The notes below the pieces were generated by a model, which ran no database searches, was not told the origin of the DNA, and saw only the letters and a program-made list of their open reading frames with translations. From an uncultured Spirochaetaceae bacterium (lineage in GTDB: Bacteria > Spirochaetota > Spirochaetia > Sphaerochaetales > Sphaerochaetaceae), in contig CAMKAB010000038.1 of the NCBI GenBank assembly GCA_946410375.1, positions 1-7,362 of the forward strand: a DNA stretch of 7,362 bases, read 5' to 3'. This document shows positions 1 to 6,367 of this stretch, piece after piece (the stretch's first letter is position 1; the number at the start of each line of letters is the position of its first letter). Position numbers and translations under genes: made by a program.

Positions 1-1128
1 AAAACGACAGAGGGTTTCTTTTCCTCCGAAAACGGAAACCGGAACTCCGTCCCGATGATAAGTCCCGACTATCCTTCACACAGAGGAGTAAGAATCGGAA
101 CTATTAAAAGCACCTATCAGGGAAAAGCCCTTGTTCAATTTGAAAAACCGGCAGCGCTCAGAGACGGACTTCTCTGCATTTCCAACGGGGAAAGCGCAGG
201 ATTTTCGCTTTCGTTCATAGAATCCGGTTTAAGTTTCGCAAGAGCAAGCTCAAAAGACGTAATCAACTTTCCCACTTCTTCGTTTAAAACGAAAGTTGAA
301 GCCGGAACTCCGCTTTACCAAACCTCGCGTCACAACAGTACGCTTCCCCTTTTGAACGAAAACATTCCCATCTACAAACGACGTGCGGACATCACCGTAC
401 GGATAACAAACGAAGAGGTCATAATCAGTAGCGAAATTTTTTCCCGCCCCTGCGTAAAAACTTTCCCCGTAAAAGCGGAAGAAGCCAAAACACAGGGCGG
501 CACAATCGACGTGCTTTCAAACGTATTTTCTTCCTCAGACAAGAGTTACTTCACATTAGGAACGCTTATTTTCAAAAATGAAAGCTCATATGACACCCCG
601 TTCATCCCCATTTCCGCACTGAAACGGATTCGGCGGGAATACTATGCGGAGCTGGATGCGATATTTGAAAAACACACTCCCGAAATCAAAGAAACTGCGA
701 ATAAGGCGATTTACCTGCGAAACACGGATAAGGATTTTTGCGTTTTACACCCGTTATCCCTCCCCGAACAGAACATAGACCTGAATGCGCTTTTCAAAGA
801 ACATAACGATATCGTTCTTAACAACATCTCTCAAATTGCATACGCAAAGCGTTACCCAGAAAAGAATTACTACCTCGGACATTTTTTGTACGCAAAAAAC
901 CGCTATGCTTACGATTATTTTAAAAGGGAAATCCCCTCGCTGTGCGGCATCGTTCTTGAAGATGAAAAAAACGTTCCCCTTTTCATAAGCCGCGTATGTT
1001 TCAGACACCACGCCTTAGGCTTATCGTGCAAGAACTGCTCGCGTAACAACACATACTCCATTACGCAAAACAACCGCAAGTATGCCGTTTATTGTAAAAA
1101 CTGCATAACCGAGGTGTACGAAAAATAA
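1..1128 (+). CDS. U32 peptidase-family protein, long DUF3656/RlhA type (5' truncated)
   Basis: The frame is open from base 1, and residues before the first ATG (base 55) continue the family pattern: a TEGFF element, then PSHRGVRIGTI, typical of the junction between the U32 catalytic domain and the DUF3656 barrel. So this is the C-terminal 375 residues of a larger protein, not one starting at 55. The catalytic U32 domain lies outside the window. Further family features are the segment FIPISALKRIRREYY (about residues 200-215 of the visible part) and a cysteine-rich end: RVCFRHHALGLSC, then CKNC, and CKNC again 18 residues later. U32 members of this shape include RlhA, which hydroxylates a cytidine of 23S rRNA in E. 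coli; others are annotated as collagenase-like proteases. An RNA-modification role is therefore inferred, not shown. The stop TAA (1126-1128) overlaps a repeat. Family confidence is high, exact function low. Confidence 0.82.
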   Translation, partial: KTTEGFFSSENGNRNSVPMISPDYPSHRGVRIGTIKSTYQGKALVQFEKPAALRDGLLCISNGESAGFSLSFIESGLSFARASSKDVINFPTSSFKTKVEAGTPLYQTSRHNSTLPLLNENIPIYKRRADITVRITNEEVIISSEIFSRPCVKTFPVKAEEAKTQGGTIDVLSNVFSSSDKSYFTLGTLIFKNESSYDTPFIPISALKRIRREYYAELDAIFEKHTPEIKETANKAIYLRNTDKDFCVLHPLSLPEQNIDLNALFKEHNDIVLNNISQIAYAKRYPEKNYYLGHFLYAKNRYAYDYFKREIPSLCGIVLEDEKNVPLFISRVCFRHHALGLSCKNCSRNNTYSITQNNRKYAVYCKNCITEVYEK

Positions 1129-1209
1129 AATCCCGCCTGAATCCGAAACATTGAAAGCGATATGAGCTCCAACTTGGGTGAGGAAAAAAATCCCGCCTGC
1201 ATCCGAAAC
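1127..1209. repeat. Two copies of a 23-bp direct repeat, 60 bp apart
   Basis: Copies at 1127-1149 and 1187-1209 differ at one base (AATCCCGCCTG, then A or C, then ATCCGAAAC). The start-to-start distance is exactly 60 bp. A third, shorter echo (AAATCCCGC) lies at 1236-1244. The first copy begins inside the stop codon of the U32 gene. The 37 bases between the copies are not repeated. Function is unknown. Confidence 0.75.
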
Positions 1210-1634
1210 GCCTGTTTTTACTTTTTCGGAAAAGGAAATCCCGCGTTCGCACACGAAAAACCGCAGTGAAGATTAACGCATTATTCCTTAAACGGCAAAC
1301 AATTAAGCAGGGAGTTTACCGCACGGAAAAAGCATCCCCGAAAACATTAGTTTAATGCATGAGCCGCAAAGGAGGAATCTTCACATTCCCCGTTTTCGAC
1401 TCTCCGCACCGCGCAGCAAAAACATCGGACAAAACACATGACATGCGTTCTCCCGACATTCCGTCACGCACGGACGCAAACAGGATTATATCACCTTATC
1501 TCATTACTCCTCCAGGAATTATTTTTCATAACAACATCTTCTTTCCGCTTTTTCTCATAACATTATCCGCGCCTTCTCATAACAATCTCATAAGAATATC
1601 TTCAGGGGCCTCGCTTTATTCGTTCCCTATTGCC
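1129..1634. other. Gene-free stretch between the U32 and lipoprotein genes
   Basis: These 506 bases lie between two convergent genes and contain no ORF I can support. They hold the 23-bp repeat pair, a TCCGAAA / TTTCGGA inverted repeat (about 1202-1231, not followed by a T-run), and a set of CTCATAA-like motifs at 1501-1594. A good Shine-Dalgarno-like AAAGGAGG at 1368-1375 has no ATG, GTG or TTG at a usable distance. I see no convincing intrinsic terminator for either flanking gene. Confidence 0.6.
1501..1594 (-). repeat. Scattered GTTATGAG-type motifs downstream of the lipoprotein gene
   Basis: On the plus strand TCATAAC occurs at 1526, 1555 and 1577, with variants TCATTAC at 1501 and TCATAAG at 1588. 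Spacings are 25, 29, 22 and 11 bases, so it is not a regular tandem array. On the minus strand, the sense of the lipoprotein gene, they read GTTATGAG and lie 40-135 bases after its stop codon. The sequence is AT-rich, so some copies may be chance. Confidence 0.35.
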
Positions 1635-2831
1635 TTATTTGACCACTTCGACTTCCAGCGTTGAACTTGTGTAAATTCTCTGTCCTTCATCCGCACACCA
1701 CACAACGCATGTAAGCGAAAAAAAACCGAGATTATGCCAGTACATCGGATAAACCGAAGAGTCAATCGGTTCCAAAGGCAATCCGTTCAGATACCACTGA
1801 TAGTGATACCCCTCTCCTCCGCCTCCCGTAACATTGCATATGTAATTAAGCGACTGCCCCAGTTCTATCGGCGTTTTCCCGGTGACCGTAGCGGAAAGAG
1901 ACTTGTACTCAACCTTAACGTCCGCACCCACGTAGTTTGCGCTTAGAAGCGAACCCTCCACGCTCACCGTTGTGTTTTCAACCACACGGACATTCACCAG
2001 CTGGCTGCTTACGGCGCTTGCGGCGCTCGCTCCGAGATCCCAGTATTCAAACCGTATGTTCTTGTACCCCGCGGAACATTTGAAGGAACCGCTGTATAAG
2101 GAACCCGAACCTGACGCCGACTGGTACACGTTTATAAGGGATAATTCCTTATTATCCGTAAAAACCCTTATGGTACCTTTCGTGCTGAACGCATCGGGGA
2201 CGCTGATATTAAAAGACACGTAGCCTTCTCCCGAAAGAGGAACTACCGAGGATAAATCCATATTCACCGTGTTGTATCCGTCTTTCAGATCAACTGTTTT
2301 CGTACCGGTATACAAAACACCGTAACTTGTTTTATTGCCGCAAATTATCCTTACGCTAAACTCCCAGCGTCCCTTTGAAAAATACCCCACGGTCCTTCCG
2401 TTGGCAAAATCAGTCCATTCGTTTGTTTCTCCCTGAATTCCCGTCCCGGAGTCCTTGTAAAGCGCTTTGTACTGATAATATTCCTTTGTGTCGGCGGGAT
2501 AAGTAGAGCTGATCACCTTCGCGTCCGACGCGCCTGAAAATCCGCCCGCCTGATTCCGAGCCGAGGAAAAAGCAGAGCCGATCAACTTCGCGTCTGAAAA
2601 TTTTTCACCTGCGTCATCCGCATTGAACACCGTATCATCCGTTTTTTCAGCGTCCGACGCGCCTCCGCCATTCCCCGCAGTCCGATTAACAACGATTTTC
2701 ACATCAACAAGATTATCTCTCTTCACAATTTCTTCGGAAACATCCCCTGAAGAACAGGACGTCGCCGTCATTACAAAAAAAACCGCCAGGATTGCTAAAA
2801 TAAATAAAACAGATCTGCAATAATACTTCAT
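1635..2831 (-). CDS. Surface lipoprotein of unknown function with C-terminal Ig/PKD-like domain
   Basis: The 398-residue product has a hydrophobic signal segment (residues 7-23) ending in TATSC, with Cys26 as the likely lipidation site. This relaxed lipobox is common in spirochaetes. After a Ser/Gly/Asp start, residues 50-115 form a low-complexity linker rich in Ala, Ser, Asp and Gly with three SDA(K/E) segments. Residues 115-300 look like beta-sandwich modules: a YYQYKALY element, GRWEFSVRIICGN, then alternating hydrophobic strands with VSFNISVPDA. Residues 305-398 resemble an Ig/PKD fold: Cys332 and Cys375 could pair, and YQWYLNG is typical of such domains. It probably sits on the outer membrane or faces the periplasm. 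AAAGGAG (2844-2850) lies 12 bases before the ATG, supporting this start. No enzymatic motif is visible and I do not recognise a named family. It appears to be transcribed alone. Confidence 0.8.
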   Translation of the reverse strand: MKYYCRSVLFILAILAVFFVMTATSCSSGDVSEEIVKRDNLVDVKIVVNRTAGNGGGASDAEKTDDTVFNADDAGEKFSDAKLIGSAFSSARNQAGGFSGASDAKVISSTYPADTKEYYQYKALYKDSGTGIQGETNEWTDFANGRTVGYFSKGRWEFSVRIICGNKTSYGVLYTGTKTVDLKDGYNTVNMDLSSVVPLSGEGYVSFNISVPDAFSTKGTIRVFTDNKELSLINVYQSASGSGSLYSGSFKCSAGYKNIRFEYWDLGASAASAVSSQLVNVRVVENTTVSVEGSLLSANYVGADVKVEYKSLSATVTGKTPIELGQSLNYICNVTGGGGEGYHYQWYLNGLPLEPIDSSVYPMYWHNLGFFSLTCVVWCADEGQRIYTSSTLEVEVVK

Positions 2832-2843
2832 CGTCTTTCCAAT

Positions 2844-2850
2844 CTCCTTT
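2844..2850 (-). promoter_or_regulatory. Ribosome binding site of the lipoprotein gene
   Basis: AAAGGAG on the minus strand, 12 bases before the ATG at 2831. The spacing is somewhat long, but there is no better in-frame start nearby and the signal peptide fits this one. Confidence 0.6.
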
Positions 2851-2950
2851 GAAGAAACCTGAATATCCCGGTTTTGCTCCGGTATTGCATATCCGAAGGA
2901 ACCGTTTTTTGCTTCTACCTATATATTCCACATGACAACGGTTTTTTATT

Positions 2951-2979
2951 AAAAAAAGCGGGTCATTTTGACCCGCTTT
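2951..2979 (-). terminator. Rho-independent terminator, minus strand (capF transcript)
   Basis: A perfect 11-bp stem, AAAGCGGGTCA / TGACCCGCTTT, closes a 3-base loop. Read on the minus strand, the GC-rich 8-bp core (GCGGGTCA / TGACCCGC) is followed by seven T. On the plus strand the tail is only TTTCAAAC, so the minus direction is favoured. It would end a transcript from capF, whose stop lies about 340 bases upstream, and it insulates the lipoprotein gene. Confidence 0.85.
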
Positions 2980-3063
2980 CAAACTTATTTTAAAAAAATT
3001 TCCGATTATTTTTTATTTTACTGCACAAATGTTTAGATTTATCGGTTTCATTCCTCCCGCTAC

Positions 3064-3320
3064 TCTTTCCGTCGGCAAAAAAACATTGCCCTTCAAACTT
3101 CGCTCTGCGAACCTTTCGTTGCAAACCGACGGCAAAGCGAACCGTGCTTTTTCAAAACAGAATCAGCGCATTTACAGCCGGTTTTCTTTCCGCCGGCAAA
3201 CATTACCCTTCAAACTTCGCTCTGCGGACCTTTCGTTGCAAACCTCAGGCAAAGCGAACCGTGCTTTTTCAAAACAGATCAGCGCATTCACAGCCGGTTT
3301 TCTTTCAGGCAAAGCGAACT
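3064..3320. repeat. 117-bp direct repeat, two copies plus a partial third
   Basis: Copies lie at about 3064-3184 and 3185-3301. Shared anchors include CTTCAAACTTCGCTCTGCG (3091, 3208) and GTGCTTTTTCAAAACAG (3144, 3261), both offset by exactly 117 bases. Small differences are four extra A in copy 1 and one base lost in copy 2 near 3280. A truncated third piece repeats GGCAAAGCGAAC at 3308-3319, matching 3131 and 3248. The array ends within the capF stop codon (3319-3321). Several frames are open across it on both strands, but none has start signals. It is probably a non-coding, possibly dispersed, intergenic repeat lying in the capF 3' untranslated region. Confidence 0.85.
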
Positions 3321-4596
3321 ACACCTTTTCATAAAACGTGTCGGGATTATCCTTATCCAGCGTCTCATTCGCCCACATTAACGTAACAAGCTCATCCGTA
3401 TCGCTCAAATTGATAATATTATGAGTATACCCCGGAAGCATGTGAACCGCCTCTATCTTCTTTCCGGACACCTTGAACCGCAAAACCTCGTCCGACCCGA
3501 TTTTTCTCTCCTCAATCAGAGCCTCTCCCGACACCACAATAAAAAACTCCCACTTCGTGTTGTGCCAATGCTGCCCTTTCGTAATCCCGGGACGGCTGAT
3601 ATTCACGCTGAACTGTCCGTGAGACGTTGTTTTAAGCACCTCCGTAAAGCTGCCCCGCTCATCAGCATTCATTTTAAGAGGAACCACAACCTTATCCGCC
3701 GGCAAATAAGAAAGATATGTTGAGTACAGCTTCTTTTCAAAACTGCCCGCCGGAATATCGGGAATAAACAGAGTATCTCTCTGCGCCTTAAAACTTTCTA
3801 TTGTTTTCACAATCTTCCCGAGCGTAACCCTGTGGCATACAGGAACGAAGCAATACGCAGGACGCGCGCAAACATCCGCTTTTTCAGCATTTTTCCCCGC
3901 ATCAAAGCCATTCATATCGGCGAATTTACCTCTCTTATCGCCCGTTTCGCCGTCAGAACACACTTCAGATAGGACACATCGGTGCTCCTTTCCCGCAAGC
4001 GCCGACATCATCTCGCGAACAAGGTCATCTATATACACAAGTTCCAGCTCAACCGACGGGTCGCTCACCTGTATGGGCAGATCGTGCGCGATATTGTAGC
4101 AAAAAGTCGCCACCGCGCTGTTATAATTAGGTCTGCACCATTTTCCGAAGAGGTTAGGAAAGCGGTACACAAGAACCTTCGCTCCGGTACGCCGAGAATA
4201 ATCAAAAAACAAATTCTCGCCGGCGCGCTTGCTCTCCCCGTAAACAGACCCTTTAAAACGCCCCGTAAGACTTGCCTGTACGCTGCTTGAAAGCATAACC
4301 GGACATGTGTTTCCGTGTTTTTCAAGCGTTTCCAAAAGGGTGGATGCAAAACCGAAATTCCCCTTCATGAACTCGTCTTCCGTCTTCGGTCTGTTCACTC
4401 CCGCAAGGTTAAAAACAAAGTCCGCATTTTTACAGTAATCATCCAGAAGGGACGCATCGCTATCAATGTCGTACTCATAAATCTCCCCCACACTCAACTC
4501 AGGGTATGAGCGATTTTTGCCGTCGCGAATATTTTTCAGATTTTCAACCAAATTCTTACCCACAAAACCTTTAGCACCGGTAATTAAAATATTCAT
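3319..4596 (-). CDS. capF: CapF/WbjC-type UDP-2-acetamido-2,6-dideoxy-hexulose epimerase/reductase
   Basis: This is a bifunctional cytosolic enzyme for UDP-N-acetyl-L-fucosamine, a precursor of capsule or O-antigen. In the known pathway CapE makes a 4-keto-6-deoxy sugar from UDP-GlcNAc, CapF epimerises it at C3 (cupin domain) and reduces it at C4 with NADPH (SDR domain), and CapG epimerises C2. Visible here: the nucleotide-binding motif GAKGFVG (residues 7-13), a serine cluster at 103-105, and catalytic Tyr119-x3-Lys123. The C-terminal cupin (about 305-425) has ERGSFTE, metal ligands His343, His345 and Glu350 in HWHNTKWE, and PGYTHN with His392. LYSTYLSYLP (290-299) is a strong family signature. 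At 425 residues it is longer than the roughly 370 of S. aureus CapF; the excess lies near 205-250. A GAGGG site sits 4 bases before the ATG. Neither capE nor capG is in the window. Confidence 0.93.
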   Translation of the reverse strand: MNILITGAKGFVGKNLVENLKNIRDGKNRSYPELSVGEIYEYDIDSDASLLDDYCKNADFVFNLAGVNRPKTEDEFMKGNFGFASTLLETLEKHGNTCPVMLSSSVQASLTGRFKGSVYGESKRAGENLFFDYSRRTGAKVLVYRFPNLFGKWCRPNYNSAVATFCYNIAHDLPIQVSDPSVELELVYIDDLVREMMSALAGKEHRCVLSEVCSDGETGDKRGKFADMNGFDAGKNAEKADVCARPAYCFVPVCHRVTLGKIVKTIESFKAQRDTLFIPDIPAGSFEKKLYSTYLSYLPADKVVVPLKMNADERGSFTEVLKTTSHGQFSVNISRPGITKGQHWHNTKWEFFIVVSGEALIEERKIGSDEVLRFKVSGKKIEAVHMLPGYTHNIINLSDTDELVTLMWANETLDKDNPDTFYEKV

Positions 4597-4616
4597 TTTT
4601 CCCTCTTTGCTTATCT

Positions 4617-4650
4617 CTTTAATATGTTAATATGCCTTTCCTTTAATATG
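4617..4650. promoter_or_regulatory. Iterated TTAATATG motif upstream of capF
   Basis: TTAATATG occurs at 4619, 4627 and 4643, so the spacings are 8 and 16 bases. On the minus strand these read CATATTAA and lie about 23-54 bases before the capF start. They may include its -10 element (TATTAA) or form an operator. No good -35 box was found, so the role is a guess. Confidence 0.3.
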
Positions 4651-4704
4651 AGCGCATTTTTCACTGCGAATGTACGGATCTCCTCATCATAAAATAAAAA
4701 ATCT

Positions 4705-4734
4705 TTTACCGCGCAAAAAAAAACGTGCTACAAT
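4705..4734 (+). promoter_or_regulatory. Sigma-70-type promoter of the MATE gene
   Basis: TTTACC (4705-4710) and TACAAT (4729-4734) are separated by 18 bases that include a run of nine A. The -10 matches the consensus at five of six positions. Transcription would start near 4741, giving a leader of about 35 bases. Confidence 0.55.
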
Positions 4735-4775
4735 ACTAGACTAAATACAAACAGCAATAAAAGCAAGAAAAGCCT

Positions 4776-6230
4776 ATGAACAATATGCAAGCGGCAGACA
4801 GCAGGAAAATTGATTTTTTTGAAAACACTCCCATATCAAAAGCGCTGATTAAATTAGCGCTTCCCACGGCGTTGGGACAGATAGTTCTCGTTATATACAA
4901 CATTGCCGACACATTTTACATCGGCCTTACAAACAGCAACATAAATACAACCGGTGTAACGATTTGCATGCCGGTATTCATGATACTTACATCCATTGCG
5001 AACCTCTTCGGGATCGGAGCGGCAAGCACAATCTCCCGGGCACTCGGGAAATTATCTTACCAAAGGGCGAAGGACACCTGCGCTTTCTCGTTCTGGTTCT
5101 GTCTTTTCAGCAGTCTTCTTTACTGCCTCGTAGTGTTTATCTGTCTTGATCCGATTGTGGACTTTATCGGAGGAAAAGACCCGTCAGTACATGTTCTTGC
5201 GAGGGAATACATCATCATTACGGTGATTCTCGCAGGTGCGTTCACCTCCCTCGGAAGTTTTTCATCCCACATCATCAGAACGGAGGGAAAAGCCGTTGTA
5301 GCAAGCATAGGAGTCATCGGAGCCGGAATACTGAACATTCTTTTAGACCCGCTCTTCATGTTTGGGATATTGCCTCCGGGACGCGAAGTATACGGAGCCG
5401 CCGTGGCTACAGCCCTTTCCAATATCATCGGATTTCTGTTTTTCTGCCTGTATTTCATCAAAAACAGAAAAAAATCGCAGGTACTATCCGTAAAACTCAG
5501 ACCTGAATGTTTTAAGAATAAAATACCTCACTTCGTGTTTGACGCAGGCATTCCGGCCGCAATAATGACGCTCTGCGAAAACGTTTCCTATGCGGTGCTG
5601 GACAACCTGATGGCATATGCGGGAACGGCGGCTCTTGCGGGAATCGGCGTTGCGAAAAAAATCAACATGCTCGCACACTCAACCGTGAGAGGGATAAGCC
5701 AGGGGGCGCTCCCGCTTTTAGGATACAACTATTCCGCAGGGAAGCGAAAAGACACAAATAAAACAATCCGCATAACGGTGAGCTTTTCCGTTTCCATTGC
5801 GCTTATCTGTTTCGCTTTGAGTTTTATCTTCGCAAGAAATCTCATTCATCTCTTTATCAGAGAGAGCTCGGAAGGCGTAAACTACGGTTCAAGGTTCCTC
5901 ATAATTCTCGGAATCGGCGCTCCGTTCTCCGCCTGCGCTTACACATTCATTTCGTTCTTTCAGGCTGTGGGCCACGGGAAACTCTCCCTTCTTCTCGCTC
6001 TTCTCAGAAAGGGGATTGTGGATATTCCGCTGATGATAATTCTCAATATGATCATACCTGTTTACGGAATTGTTTTCGCCACTCCGCTTGCGGACATCAT
6101 CTGTTGCGTTGCCGCACTTCTTTGCTTTGTTTCTTTTGCTGCGAAGCATCTCAAACACAACAAGGCGCGTAAATTCTACAACACCGAAACAGGCAAACTT
6201 GAAATCATTGATAAAAATCAAGCAAGATAA
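4776..6230 (+). CDS. MATE-family multidrug/cation exporter
   Basis: The 484-residue product is an inner-membrane antiporter expected to have 12 helices and to expel drugs or metabolites in exchange for Na+ or H+. Family marks are present in both halves. The N-half has ALGQIVLVIYNIADTFYIG (32-50), GIGAASTISRALG (79-91), RTEGK (168-172) and NILLDPLFMF (187-196). The C-half repeats the layout with GIPAAIMTLCENVSYAVLDN (258-277), GIGVAKKINM (289-298) and QGALPLLGYNYSAG (309-322). The overall look is closest to the NorM/MepA-like bacterial members. The length is typical and no helix seems missing. The substrate cannot be told from sequence. The start is supported by the N-terminal pattern, but the ribosome site is poor (AAGAAAAG at a short distance); ATG at 4785 is an alternative. 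It is divergent from capF with its own promoter, so a link to surface-sugar export is not implied. Confidence 0.93.
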   Translation: MNNMQAADSRKIDFFENTPISKALIKLALPTALGQIVLVIYNIADTFYIGLTNSNINTTGVTICMPVFMILTSIANLFGIGAASTISRALGKLSYQRAKDTCAFSFWFCLFSSLLYCLVVFICLDPIVDFIGGKDPSVHVLAREYIIITVILAGAFTSLGSFSSHIIRTEGKAVVASIGVIGAGILNILLDPLFMFGILPPGREVYGAAVATALSNIIGFLFFCLYFIKNRKKSQVLSVKLRPECFKNKIPHFVFDAGIPAAIMTLCENVSYAVLDNLMAYAGTAALAGIGVAKKINMLAHSTVRGISQGALPLLGYNYSAGKRKDTNKTIRITVSFSVSIALICFALSFIFARNLIHLFIRESSEGVNYGSRFLIILGIGAPFSACAYTFISFFQAVGHGKLSLLLALLRKGIVDIPLMIILNMIIPVYGIVFATPLADIICCVAALLCFVSFAAKHLKHNKARKFYNTETGKLEIIDKNQAR

Positions 6231-6367
6231 AGTTCCCGAGTCCGGGTTATAAGATTTCCGCTATAGGTTATAAGCTCCCGGCCCGGGTTACAAGCTCTCC
6301 GCTATAGGTTATAAGCTCCCGATCCCGGTTATGAGCTTTCCGCTATAAGTTATAAGCTCCCGGTTCT
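6231..6367. repeat. 41-bp tandem repeat made of 20/21-bp half-units
   Basis: The core GGTTATAAG (variants GGTTACAAG, GGTTATGAG, AGTTATAAG) starts at 6245, 6266, 6286, 6307, 6327 and 6348, so the spacings alternate 21, 20, 21, 20, 21. Odd half-units continue into TTTCCGCTATA-type sequence, even ones into CTCCCGGCCCG-type sequence, giving three 41-bp units. A decayed half-unit (TTCCCGAGTCCG) at 6233-6244 extends it back towards the MATE stop codon. The last unit ends at the HAD stop codon (6367-6369). The array fills the whole gap between the two convergent genes. It is not a CRISPR array, since no unique spacers exist, and no T-tailed terminator hairpin is visible. Confidence 0.9.

Noticed and set aside
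55..57. ATG as the start of the U32 gene
   Set aside because: The frame is open to base 1 and upstream residues continue the family pattern, so this is an internal methionine.
1202..1231. Terminator for the U32 gene at the TCCGAAA / TTTCGGA inverted repeat
   Set aside because: The stem is short and AT-rich, the loop long, and no T-run follows on the plus strand.
1021..1254. Minus-strand ORF over the 23-bp repeats
   Set aside because: It lies mostly over the U32 coding end and the repeats, without start signals; the peptide similarity follows from the DNA repeat.
1359..1664. Plus-strand ORF of 101 codons in the first gap
   Set aside because: No ribosome site before its ATG, low-complexity product, and it overlaps the 3' end of the lipoprotein gene on the other strand.
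2900..2946. AACCGTT / AACGGTT inverted repeat as a plus-strand terminator
   Set aside because: The loop is about 30 bases and no plus-strand gene lies upstream.
3029..3386. Plus-strand ORFs through the 117-bp repeat
   Set aside because: No ribosome site, and the one-base deletion in copy 2 shifts the frame between copies; they are by-products of the repeat.
6231..6367. CRISPR array
   Set aside because: The units are contiguous, with no unique spacers and no cas genes nearby.
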